From positions 27,665 to 91,664 of the forward strand of contig CAJQLB010000018.1 in assembly GCA_905479065.1 (NCBI GenBank): a stretch of 64,000 bases of DNA, given 5' to 3'. Shown one piece after another: positions 55,954 to 64,000 of the stretch. The notes beneath the pieces were generated by a model that ran no database searches, had not been told where the DNA came from, and saw only the letters and a list, made by a program, of their open reading frames with translations. Each line of letters begins with the position of its first letter. Positions within the stretch are counted from its first letter, which is position 1. Position numbers and translations under genes: made by a program. Origin of the DNA: an uncultured Flavobacteriaceae bacterium. GTDB lineage: Bacteria; Bacteroidota; Bacteroidia; Flavobacteriales; Flavobacteriaceae.

Positions 55954-58929
55954 ATGCAAAATAAAGGATTAGTAAAACTATTTGCAATCTTATTCGGACT
56001 GGTAAGTATCTACCAATTATCGTTTACGTTTAAGGCAAATCAAATTGAAAAACAAGCGAAAGAAATCATAACATCGAAGATATCTGATTCAGAAAAAGAT
56101 TTCGATGAGAAACGAAGTAGCGAGGAAACAAGGTATCTTGATTCATTATCAAGTCAAGAGGTTTTTAATATAGGAGTCGCTAATTACACCTTCAAAGAAG
56201 TCAAAGAAAAGAGTATGAATCTTGGACTTGACCTAAAGGGAGGTATCAGTGTCATTCTTCAAATATCAGTACAAGACATTTTAAAGGGACTAGCTAATGA
56301 TAGTAAAGATCCTGTTTTTAACAAGGCGTTAGTAGACGCTCAAGAACTGCAGAAAGACAGTCAAAATAGTTTTATTGAAGACTTTTTTGAAGCTTTTGAT
56401 GCGATAAAAGGAGATACAACATTAGCATCTCCTGATATTTTTGCCAACAGAGATTTGAGTGAGGAAATCACGTTCAATATGACGGATGATGAGGTCAAGC
56501 CAGTGTTAAGAACCAAAGTAGATGAATCAATCGTTTCAGCTTTTGAGGTATTACGTAAACGTATTGATCAATTTGGTGTGACACAACCAAACATACAACG
56601 TTTGGGAACTTCTGGTAGAATTTTAGTTGAGTTACCAGGTGTGAAAGATAAAAAACGTGCTACTGAATTGATTACTACCACAGCTCAATTGGAGTTTTGG
56701 GATGCATTCCCAGGAGAAGGTTTTTTGCAATTCATTGTACAAGCTAACGAAGTGCTGAAAGGACTCGTTGAAGTAGAGGCACCCAAAGAAGCAATAGAAT
56801 CTCAAGATACGGAGGATACTGAAGGAGATCAAATTGCAGACTTGTTGGGAGAAACATCTACCGATACGACAGCTGTAGCAATTGTAAATCCACTTACGGA
56901 TTTGATCAGAGGAACAGGTTATCAAGGAGGACCAATTGTCGCTTTATTTGAAACAAAGGATAAGCAAAAAGTGACAGAGTATTTAGACATGCCTCAAGTA
57001 AAGTCACTACTTTCAGGTGATCAGCGATATGTTAAATTCGCGTGGGGTATACCTGCGGAAGACGGTGATTTAATTGAATTATACGCATTAAAAGGAAACA
57101 GAGATCAAAAACCACCATTAAGCGGAGCTGTTATTACAGATGCTAGAAATTCATTTGCACCAAATGGGAAGCCAACTGTTTCTATGCAAATGAATGCAAA
57201 AGGAGCTAAAATATGGGAAGAAATGACCGGAAGGGCCTTTAACACAGGAGGTCAAATTGCCATTGTTTTGGATAACATTGTGTATTCAGCACCAGGTGTT
57301 ACTACGGGAGCAATTGCAGGAGGTAACTCAGAAATCTCCGGACAATTCACCTTAAATGAAGCGATAGATTTAGCAAATGTTTTACGTGCTGGTAAATTAC
57401 CAGCAAGAGCTGAAATTGTTCAAGCTGATGTCGTGGGTCCATCACTGGGTAAAGAGGCTATTGATAGTGGAATGACCTCATTTTTAATTGCATTGACCCT
57501 AGTCTTACTTTGGATGGTGTTTTATTATGGAAAGTCAGGTATTTTTTCAGATATAGCGCTAATTCTAAATATTTTATTAATTTTTGGAGTGCTCTCCGGT
57601 TTAGGGGCTGTTTTGACCTTACCTGGTATCGCAGGTATTGTACTAACAATTGGTATCGCAGTAGATGCTAATGTGCTTATCTACGAGCGTGTTAGAGAAG
57701 AATTAACTAAGGGAAAAGGACAAAAAGAAGCTGTTAAAGATGGATTTAGCAATGCATTATCCTCTATTTTAGATGCCAATATTACCACAGGTTTAACAGC
57801 ACTTATCTTATTTGTGTTTGGAACTGGTCCTATAAAAGGATTTGCAACCACACTTTTAATAGGTATCGTCACATCACTATTTACAGCAATTTTTATAACG
57901 AGATTATTAATTGATTGGTATGCAAACAAAGGAGGGAATTTAGATTTTTCAACCTCTGTTACTAAAGGTTTATTTAGAAATATTAATATTAATTTCTTGA
58001 AAAAACGTCGTGTTTCATATTTGATATCGACTGCGATCATAATCGGAGGATTAGGGTCCTTGTTTACAACAGGATTGGATGAAGGTATCGACTTTGTTGG
58101 AGGTAGAACTTACACAGTTCGATTTGCGCAAGATGTGAATGCTGAGGAAGTTTCTGAATCAGTGGTTGCGACTTTTGGAAGTGGTGAAATTAAAACTATT
58201 GGTGGAGCAAATCAATTAAAAATTTCCACCAAATATAAAATTGACGAAAATTCACCTGATGTTGATGAAGAGGTGCAAAATAAGTTATACGAATCTCTTT
58301 CTCAATATTTACCAGATGGTATAACTTATGATGAATTTTCAAGTCCTCAGGGTAATGTGGGAATCATGTATTCAGGTAAAGTAAGTCCAACTATCGCAGA
58401 TGATATTAAGAAGTCATCCATTTGGGCCATCCTAGGATCTTTGATAGTTGTATTTCTATATATACTCCTTAGGTTTAAAAAATGGCAATTTTCTTTGGGA
58501 GCAGTTGCTGCTGTGTTTCATGATGTCTTAATTGTATTAGGGATATTCTCAATAACTTGGAATTTCATGCCTTTTAGTATGGAGATTGATCAAGCTTTTA
58601 TTGCAGCAATTTTAACAGTAATTGGATATTCGTTAAATGATACGGTGGTTGTTTTTGACAGAATTAGAGAATTTTTAAATGAGCATACTAGCTGGAATTT
58701 AGATAAAACTGTGAATTCAGCATTAAATAGTACGTTAAGTAGAACCTTGAATACGTCTTTAACGACCTTGGTTGTATTGTTAGCGATGTTTACTTTTGGA
58801 GCGGATTCGTTAAGAGGCTTGTTATTTGCTCTTATTGTAGGTGTATTAGTGGGTACATATTCGTCGGTATTTATTGCAACGCCAATCATGTTTGATTCGA
58901 TTAAAAAACTTGAGGAAAATAAAAAATAA
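55954..58929 (+). CDS. secDF: Fused protein translocase subunit SecDF
   Basis: SecDF uses the proton-motive force to pull secreted proteins through SecYEG. The 991-residue protein joins SecD and SecF. The SecD part has an N-terminal anchor, the periplasmic P1 domain (DLKGGISVILQ) and helices with GIAVDANVLIYERVREEL. The SecF part begins near residue 680 with RRVSYLISTAIIIGG and GIDFVGGRTYTVRF and has SLNDTVVVFDRIREFL. Fusion is usual in Bacteroidota. A strong terminator follows. Confidence 0.97.
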   Translation: MQNKGLVKLFAILFGLVSIYQLSFTFKANQIEKQAKEIITSKISDSEKDFDEKRSSEETRYLDSLSSQEVFNIGVANYTFKEVKEKSMNLGLDLKGGISVILQISVQDILKGLANDSKDPVFNKALVDAQELQKDSQNSFIEDFFEAFDAIKGDTTLASPDIFANRDLSEEITFNMTDDEVKPVLRTKVDESIVSAFEVLRKRIDQFGVTQPNIQRLGTSGRILVELPGVKDKKRATELITTTAQLEFWDAFPGEGFLQFIVQANEVLKGLVEVEAPKEAIESQDTEDTEGDQIADLLGETSTDTTAVAIVNPLTDLIRGTGYQGGPIVALFETKDKQKVTEYLDMPQVKSLLSGDQRYVKFAWGIPAEDGDLIELYALKGNRDQKPPLSGAVITDARNSFAPNGKPTVSMQMNAKGAKIWEEMTGRAFNTGGQIAIVLDNIVYSAPGVTTGAIAGGNSEISGQFTLNEAIDLANVLRAGKLPARAEIVQADVVGPSLGKEAIDSGMTSFLIALTLVLLWMVFYYGKSGIFSDIALILNILLIFGVLSGLGAVLTLPGIAGIVLTIGIAVDANVLIYERVREELTKGKGQKEAVKDGFSNALSSILDANITTGLTALILFVFGTGPIKGFATTLLIGIVTSLFTAIFITRLLIDWYANKGGNLDFSTSVTKGLFRNININFLKKRRVSYLISTAIIIGGLGSLFTTGLDEGIDFVGGRTYTVRFAQDVNAEEVSESVVATFGSGEIKTIGGANQLKISTKYKIDENSPDVDEEVQNKLYESLSQYLPDGITYDEFSSPQGNVGIMYSGKVSPTIADDIKKSSIWAILGSLIVVFLYILLRFKKWQFSLGAVAAVFHDVLIVLGIFSITWNFMPFSMEIDQAFIAAILTVIGYSLNDTVVVFDRIREFLNEHTSWNLDKTVNSALNSTLSRTLNTSLTTLVVLLAMFTFGADSLRGLLFALIVGVLVGTYSSVFIATPIMFDSIKKLEENKK

Positions 58930-58940
58930 TTTTTCTCACA

Positions 58941-58984
58941 AAAAAAAGGTCTTTTTGTACTACGGCGCAAAAAGACCTTTTTTT
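58941..58984 (+). terminator. Rho-independent terminator of secDF
   Basis: A 17-base arm (58941-58957) pairs perfectly with 58968-58984 around a 10-base loop; the core is AAGGTCTTTTTG/CAAAAAGACCTT and a run of seven T closes it. Confidence 0.88.
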
Positions 58985-59019
58985 ATGGAATAAACTGTAA
59001 CTTTAAATAAAATATAGAA

Positions 59020-60096
59020 ATGAGATTTATAGTTTTAATTCTTTTGATGTTGTGCTGTGTTATAAGTTGTAAGAGTGACTTTGAAGATAAGTCAACACCC
59101 ATTAACACTGACAGACATCTTCGGCACATTCATGATACGATTGGTTTTGCCACATTGGATTGGCAAATGGATTCAATTTACAAGAGACTTGGGGTTATAG
59201 ATCGCGACAATGACTTAGCTTGGAAAGCTGCAATAAGTCCTCATGACGATTACAAGTATGCTGGGCAACTATATTATGAATCATTGAGAGGAATCAATGC
59301 AGACAAGGTTATTTTAATAGGAGTTGCGCATCGTGCCAGAAATTTTAATTTACAAGATAAATTAATTTTTGGAAATTTTACGCATTGGAAATCACCATAT
59401 GGAAATTTAAAAGTCTCACCTATCAATCAGGAAATTATAAAAAAACTTGATAAAGAGATGTTTGTTATTCATGACAGCATGCAAGTATTAGAGCATTCTT
59501 TAGAAGCTATAGTACCATTTTTACATAAAAAAAACCCCAGTCTTGAAATTGTACCAATTTTAGTTCCTTACATGAAATATAACAGGATTGATCATATAAG
59601 CGATGCCTTGTCTTCCCTTGTAAATGATGTACTTAAAGAAAATGATTTAGTATTTGGCGAAGATGTCGCTGTTGTGATTTCAAATGATGCTGTACATTAT
59701 GGAAATGAAGATTGGGGAGCTAATTTAGCTCCTTTCGGTGTCACCGAAAAAGGTACTCAGAAAGCAAGACAATTGGATGTTGAAATCATTGAAAATTGCT
59801 TGGTTAATAATCTAACACGTAATAAAATAGAACGTTTTACTAAGTATACTGTACAGTCTGACAATTATAAAGAATACAAGTGGGTTTGGTGTGGACGCTA
59901 TTCCGTTCCCTTTGGATTAGATTTTGCAAATAAATTAAATTTACAGATTAACAACACACCGCTTTATGGTGATTTTATAGGTTATCAATCAAGTATTGAT
60001 CATGATTTAATAGAGGTTGAAGACCTCGGGATGGGAACAACAGCTCGAGCTAATCAAAAACATTGGGTTGCTTATGCGAGCCTAAAATATGAGTAA
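59020..60096 (+). CDS. Memo-family lipoprotein (AmmeMemoRadiSam system protein B-like)
   Basis: A lipoprotein signal (LMLCCVISC, Cys near residue 17) precedes a Memo domain, a fold related to extradiol dioxygenases. Memo segments are visible: AAISPHDDYKYAGQLYYESL, KVILIGVAHRA, HSLEAIVPFLHKKNPSLEIVPILVP and ISNDAVHYG. The metal-ligand His/Asp residues of the family appear in SPHDDY and VAHR. In other genomes Memo is linked to AMMECR1 and a radical SAM protein, but neither is adjacent here, and the protein is exported. Its function is unknown. Its stop is one base from the convergent DUF192 gene. Confidence 0.85.
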   Translation: MRFIVLILLMLCCVISCKSDFEDKSTPINTDRHLRHIHDTIGFATLDWQMDSIYKRLGVIDRDNDLAWKAAISPHDDYKYAGQLYYESLRGINADKVILIGVAHRARNFNLQDKLIFGNFTHWKSPYGNLKVSPINQEIIKKLDKEMFVIHDSMQVLEHSLEAIVPFLHKKNPSLEIVPILVPYMKYNRIDHISDALSSLVNDVLKENDLVFGEDVAVVISNDAVHYGNEDWGANLAPFGVTEKGTQKARQLDVEIIENCLVNNLTRNKIERFTKYTVQSDNYKEYKWVWCGRYSVPFGLDFANKLNLQINNTPLYGDFIGYQSSIDHDLIEVEDLGMGTTARANQKHWVAYASLKYE

Positions 60097-60097
60097 T

Positions 60098-60595
60098 TTA
60101 TTTTTTTTGGAATGATATTCGATCTCCTTTTTCAATATTGAGGAGATCTGACAGCCCTCCTTTAATTTCTAAAACATATTGTGCTGGGGCTATTGAAGGG
60201 ATTGATTGCTCATCCAAAGGAATCGCATTCTTCTTAATATTGATAACCTGTTTTAGTGCATTGAGGTAAATAATATCCAGAGGAATTAAGGTGTTTTTCA
60301 TGTAAAATGATCGTATTTTTTCGTCAGAAAAAATAAAAAGCATGGCTTGATTCCTGCTCATTGAACCTCTGTGCATTAATCCAGTTTGAGTTTCATAATC
60401 GTCTTCTGCGAGTTCGATGTCAAAAGAGGTGATGAGAGAGTCATTCGTCGATTTGTAAATTTGCAAAACCCCTTCTTTACGAAATGTTACATCAATTAGA
60501 TTTACAGTGCTTTTTTGTTTCTCTTGACAACTCAAACATATAAAAAGAAAACTTATCAAACCATACAGATGTTGATGTATTACACCTCGTGTCAT
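60098..60595 (-). CDS. DUF192-family lipoprotein
   Basis: A lipoprotein signal (FLFICLSC, Cys near residue 22) precedes a DUF192 domain of about 110 residues: EDDYETQTGLMHRGSMSRNQ, MLFIFSDEKIRSFYMKNTLIPLDIIYL and PAQYVLEIKGGLSDLLNIEKGD. The domain is small and all-β; the YyaC-like family has no clear role. The start overlaps lgt by 4 bases (ATGA), so it is coupled to the enzyme that would lipidate it. Confidence 0.87.
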   Translation of the reverse strand: MTRGVIHQHLYGLISFLFICLSCQEKQKSTVNLIDVTFRKEGVLQIYKSTNDSLITSFDIELAEDDYETQTGLMHRGSMSRNQAMLFIFSDEKIRSFYMKNTLIPLDIIYLNALKQVINIKKNAIPLDEQSIPSIAPAQYVLEIKGGLSDLLNIEKGDRISFQKK

Positions 60596-61437
60596 TTATC
60601 CAATGATGATTTTTTAGTTTTATACAAAAACATGAAATAGAGACCAATAAGAATAAATGGAATACTGAGTACTTGTCCAGTATTCAGACCTAAAATCCAA
60701 TCATCTCTTCCAACGACTTGCTCAATTTTAAAACGTTCGACAAACAATCTTACTGTCATAAGTAACACTAAAAACAATCCAAAAAGAAATCCTGTTTGTT
60801 TACTCTTTTTACCTTTCCAGTATAAAAACCACAATGTTAAAAAAACAAAAATATAACCAAAAGCCTCATATAATTGCCCAGGATGTCTCGGTATATTGTC
60901 ATAATTTTTAAAAATAATGGCCCATGGCAATGACTCATCTGCTGGTTTTCCAATCATTTCAGAATTAAAAAAATTACCCACTCTGACAAAAATAGCACCA
61001 AGTGCTACAGGAATTACAACACGATCTAAAATCCACAACACAGATTTATGTAAAACTTTTTTGTTGTAGAGGTACATTGATATAATCATTCCTATGGCTG
61101 CACCATGACTTGCCAAACCTCTAAAACCTGTAAATTCAAATTCAGGGTTGAAGCGACAGGGTAGAAAGACACTAAAAAAATCTTGTTTAAAAAGTTCTGG
61201 TTGATAAAAGATGACATGCCCTAAGCGAGCTCCAATCAAAATTCCTAAAACCGAATAAATGAACAAGGAATCCAATTTTTCTTCAGATTGTTGCTCTTGT
61301 ATGTAAATTTTCTTCATGAGGTACCAGCCCAAAATAAAAGCTGCCATCCACATCATACTGTAGTAGTGAATTTTGAAGTCTCCAAATAGTTTTAGGCCTT
61401 CGGAAGCAGGCTCCCAGACAATCTGTAAAAAATGCAT
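60592..61437 (-). CDS. lgt: Prolipoprotein diacylglyceryl transferase
   Basis: Lgt transfers diacylglycerol to the Cys of lipoprotein precursors in the inner membrane. The 281-residue protein has seven predicted helices and the family signature region GRLGHVIFYQPELF-like near residue 70-85, HGAAIGMIISMY with the conserved His, and RVGNFFNSEMIGKPAD. Many lipoproteins in this window would be its substrates. It lies 71 bases after yidD. Confidence 0.95.
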   Translation of the reverse strand: MHFLQIVWEPASEGLKLFGDFKIHYYSMMWMAAFILGWYLMKKIYIQEQQSEEKLDSLFIYSVLGILIGARLGHVIFYQPELFKQDFFSVFLPCRFNPEFEFTGFRGLASHGAAIGMIISMYLYNKKVLHKSVLWILDRVVIPVALGAIFVRVGNFFNSEMIGKPADESLPWAIIFKNYDNIPRHPGQLYEAFGYIFVFLTLWFLYWKGKKSKQTGFLFGLFLVLLMTVRLFVERFKIEQVVGRDDWILGLNTGQVLSIPFILIGLYFMFLYKTKKSSLDK

Positions 61438-61508
61438 ATTTTAATTATTAAGGTAGCGTAAATATAGAAATTTGAAATGGAATAAGGTTTATTTTTAACG
61501 ACGCTCTT

Positions 61509-61751
61509 TTAGTTCTTGTTTGGTTTCTTAGGAACAGGATCGTATCCACTACCTCCAAAAGGATGACAACTAAAAATACGCTTAATACCCAGCCACCCGC
61601 CATAAATTAAACCATGGGTTTTTAAAGCCTCGATGGTGTAGTAAGAACAAGTTGGCTGGTATCTACATGTGGAAGGGAAAAAAGGAGATATTAAAGATTG
61701 GTAAACTTTTATTAAAAAAAGAAATGGAGCAATCACTATCTTATTGAACAT
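61509..61751 (-). CDS. yidD: Membrane protein insertion efficiency factor YidD
   Basis: The 80-residue protein has the conserved small-protein pattern: an amphipathic N-terminus ([15 protein letters not shown]), then [19 protein letters not shown] and [17 protein letters not shown]. YidD supports membrane insertion through YidC; here it is not next to yidC but 2 bases after cysS. The length is normal for the family. Confidence 0.95.
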   Translation of the reverse strand: MFNKIVIAPFLFLIKVYQSLISPFFPSTCRYQPTCSYYTIEALKTHGLIYGGWLGIKRIFSCHPFGGSGYDPVPKKPNKN

Positions 61752-61753
61752 CG

Positions 61754-63235
61754 CTAGTTGGTTGTAAAAGAGGTGCCATCCTTGCCATCTTTTAATTGAA
61801 TGCCTATTGCAGACAATTCATCTCTAATTTTGTCTGATAGTGCAAAATCTTTATTAGCTCGGGCTTCTGCTCTCAGTTTTATGAGCACTTCGACAGTGTT
61901 AGACAATGTATTGTGATTGTCTTGTGTTAGAGTATCATTTGTTAATCCTAAGACATCGAAAACCAGAGCATTCATCTGATTTGTTAAGAAATGTAGATCA
62001 TCAGACGTTAAGGTTGCTTTTTGGTCCTTAACTTGGTTTATCAGCTTTACAGCACTGAAAAGTTCAGCAATTAAAATAGGGGTATTGAAATCATCATTTA
62101 AGGCATCGTAACATTTTTGAGACCATGATCTAACATCAAACGTAGAGGTATCGCTTTTTTGAATGCTTTTTAACGTATTAATTGCATCCATCAATTTGTG
62201 GTAGCCCTTTTCTGAAGCTTCAATCGCATTACTGCTAAAATCTAAAATACTTCTGTAATGTGCTTGCATCATGAAAAATCTCGTAACACTCGGTGAAAAT
62301 GCTTTACTTAACTTATCATTCTTTCCAGAAAATATCTCTGCAGGCAAAATATTGTTACCTGTTGATTTTGCCATTTTTTGGCCATTTAAGGTTAGCATGT
62401 TGGCATGCATCCAGTAGTTAACTGGTGAATGACCATTGCACGCTTCTGCTTGTGCAATTTCACACTCGTGATGTGGAAATTTAAGATCCATACCTCCTCC
62501 ATGAATGTCAAATTGTTCACCTAAATATTTTGTGCTCATGGCTGTACACTCCAAATGCCAGCCCGGAAATCCGTCACTCCATGGTGATGGCCAACGCATA
62601 ATGTGTTGCGGCTCTGCCTTTTTCCAAAGAGCAAAATCTTGTGGATTTTTTTTATCACTCTGGCCGTCTAAAGCTCTTGTATTATGGATGAGGTCCTCAA
62701 CATTTCTACCACTTAACTTTCCGTAGTTGTGAGTCTTGTTAAATTTCAGGACATCAAAATAAACGGATCCATTTACCTCGTATGCAAAATCTTTATTTAA
62801 AATAATCTTGATAATATCTATTTGCTCTATTATATGCCCTGTAGCTGTTGGTTCAATACTTGGAGGAAGGCAATTGAATTTATTTAATATGTTATGGAAA
62901 TCTACTGTATACATTTGTACAACTTCCATTGGTTCAATCTGCTCAAGTCGTGCTTTTTTAGCAATTCTATCTTCTCCTTCATCAGCATCATTTTCTAAAT
63001 GTCCAGCATCGGTAATATTTCGCACATACCTAACTTTGAATCCGAGATGTTTAAGATATCGAAAAATCATGTCAAACGACATGAATGTTCTTACATTACC
63101 TAAGTGAACATTACTGTAAACAGTTGGCCCACAAACATACATGCCAACATAACCATTGTTTATTGGTTTAAAATTTTCCTTATTTCCTGAAATGGAATTA
63201 TAAACTTTTAAATTTTGTTCTTGATAAAGAGGCAT
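61754..63235 (-). CDS. cysS: Cysteinyl-tRNA synthetase
   Basis: CysS charges tRNA-Cys. The 493-residue class I enzyme has the HIGH-type motif [16 protein letters not shown] near residue 33-47, the zinc-site region [12 protein letters not shown] and [21 protein letters not shown], and the KMSKS loop as KMAKSTGN. It follows folE after 27 bases in the operon folE-cysS-yidD-lgt-DUF192. Confidence 0.98.
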   Translation of the reverse strand: MPLYQEQNLKVYNSISGNKENFKPINNGYVGMYVCGPTVYSNVHLGNVRTFMSFDMIFRYLKHLGFKVRYVRNITDAGHLENDADEGEDRIAKKARLEQIEPMEVVQMYTVDFHNILNKFNCLPPSIEPTATGHIIEQIDIIKIILNKDFAYEVNGSVYFDVLKFNKTHNYGKLSGRNVEDLIHNTRALDGQSDKKNPQDFALWKKAEPQHIMRWPSPWSDGFPGWHLECTAMSTKYLGEQFDIHGGGMDLKFPHHECEIAQAEACNGHSPVNYWMHANMLTLNGQKMAKSTGNNILPAEIFSGKNDKLSKAFSPSVTRFFMMQAHYRSILDFSSNAIEASEKGYHKLMDAINTLKSIQKSDTSTFDVRSWSQKCYDALNDDFNTPILIAELFSAVKLINQVKDQKATLTSDDLHFLTNQMNALVFDVLGLTNDTLTQDNHNTLSNTVEVLIKLRAEARANKDFALSDKIRDELSAIGIQLKDGKDGTSFTTN

Positions 63236-63262
63236 TTTTAAATTTTAGAATTTAGTAATAAT

Positions 63263-63940
63263 TTAAAATTTTGTATCTAATTTTATGTAATCCAGAAACT
63301 CTCTTTTGATATTGATGTTTTTAAATTCACCACCAAATTCACTTGTTACGGTACTACTTTCTATATCTCTGATCCCACGGGAGTTGACACATAAATGCTT
63401 AGCGTCAATGACACAAGCAACATTTTTCGTGTTTAAAACTTTTTGCAATTCTTCTACAATTTGAATCGTCAAGCGCTCTTGTACTTGTGGGCGCTTGGCA
63501 AAAAAATCAACAATTCTATTCATTTTTGATAATCCAACTACAGACCCATTTGAGATATAAGCAACATGTGCCTTTCCAACGATAGGTAATAAATGATGTT
63601 CGCAGGTAGAATAAACAGTGATGTTTTTTTCTACGAGCATTTCTCCGTAATTATATTTATTGTCAAAGGTGGAGGCTTTTGGCTTATTTTCTGGGTTTAA
63701 GCCTGCAAAAATTTCATTGACAAACATTTTTGCAACGCGATTAGGAGTTCCATTAAGGCTATCGTCTGTTAAATCTAGACCTAAAGTTTCCATGATGTGC
63801 TCAACATCATCTGTAATACGACTTATTTTTTCGTCGTTAGATAAATCAAAGGCATCACGTCTCATTGGAGTCTCTGAAGATGTTCCAATATGATTGTCAC
63901 CTAGTGCATCAAAATTATCATTTTTGTTTTCAAATTTCAT
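63263..63940 (-). CDS. folE: GTP cyclohydrolase I
   Basis: FolE makes dihydroneopterin triphosphate from GTP, first step to folate and pterins. The 225-residue protein has the zinc motif region TCEHHLLPIVGKAHVAYI, GLSKMNRIVDFFAKRPQVQERLT and a terminal SRGIRDIESSTVTSEFGGEF. In this window it could also supply pterin for the phenylalanine hydroxylase. It is the first gene of the minus-strand operon, with a -7 box upstream. Confidence 0.97.
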   Translation of the reverse strand: MKFENKNDNFDALGDNHIGTSSETPMRRDAFDLSNDEKISRITDDVEHIMETLGLDLTDDSLNGTPNRVAKMFVNEIFAGLNPENKPKASTFDNKYNYGEMLVEKNITVYSTCEHHLLPIVGKAHVAYISNGSVVGLSKMNRIVDFFAKRPQVQERLTIQIVEELQKVLNTKNVACVIDAKHLCVNSRGIRDIESSTVTSEFGGEFKNINIKREFLDYIKLDTKF

Positions 63941-63974
63941 AAAATTTTCTTTCTAAAAAGGTGATTATAAAGCG

Positions 63975-63982
63975 CAAAGATA
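63975..63982 (-). promoter_or_regulatory. -7 promoter element of folE operon
   Basis: The minus strand reads TATCTTTG, an exact TAnnTTTG match, 34 bases before the folE start. The window ends before a -33 element can be judged fully. Confidence 0.5.
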
Positions 63983-64000
63983 AACATTTCGTGTCTTTTT

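Overview
The window looks like chromosomal DNA of a member of the Flavobacteriaceae (phylum Bacteroidota), probably marine. It is AT-rich. Shine-Dalgarno sequences are weak or absent, and start codons instead sit behind boxes of the type TAnnTTTG, the Bacteroidota -7 promoter element. The gene content also fits: a FecI/FecR/TonB-receptor cassette, a fused SecDF, a GSCFA protein, a two-domain phenylalanine hydroxylase, DUF2911, and many lipoproteins. I see no rRNA, tRNA, CRISPR array, prophage, insertion sequence or transposase. I cannot fix the genus from the sequence.

Layout from left to right. Positions 1-5551 hold the 5' end of a membrane-anchored protein, der, a small membrane-protein/HTH-regulator pair behind a long perfect dyad, and a minus-strand run of M23 peptidase, MerR regulator, LemA and two TPM-domain proteins. 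Positions 5656-9259 hold alaS and a GSCFA protein, followed by a 507-bp gene-free stretch with an 11-bp triple repeat. Positions 9767-14870 are amino-acid metabolism: a Tat-signal aminotransferase with a rhodanese, a threonine/serine dehydratase, an enoyl-CoA hydratase and phenylalanine hydroxylase. Positions 14971-24836 hold an amidohydrolase lipoprotein, a glycosyltransferase/methyltransferase/ketosynthase III cassette, gcvP, a UbiA-like membrane protein and an M3 peptidase. Positions 25057-29010 hold purine genes (purE, purK), a fused hypoxanthine phosphoribosyltransferase-adenylate kinase, and obgE.

Positions 29132-36743 hold a TPR protein, mpl, and a cell-surface-signalling locus of TonB receptor, FecR and ECF sigma factor, divergent from a repeat-containing lipoprotein. 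Positions 36898-44515 hold ffh, folD, a VOC protein, a five-gene operon (HerA-like ATPase, lipoprotein, cupin, hydrolase, RluF) and queE. Positions 44732-52144 hold a TPR histidine kinase with its LuxR-type response regulator, a DUF2911 protein, asnB and gyrB. Positions 52284-63940 hold an outer-membrane protein, mdh, two small exported or anchored proteins, secDF, a Memo-family lipoprotein, and the minus-strand operon folE-cysS-yidD-lgt-DUF192.

Most of the window is ordinary housekeeping. The parts most worth a second look are the sigma/anti-sigma/receptor locus with its divergent Cys-bounded repeat lipoprotein, the HPRT-adenylate kinase fusion, the dyad-controlled membrane-protein/HTH pair, and three genes whose -7 box lies so close to the start codon that the mRNA should be leaderless. 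I found no clear defence system or wholly new multi-gene system.
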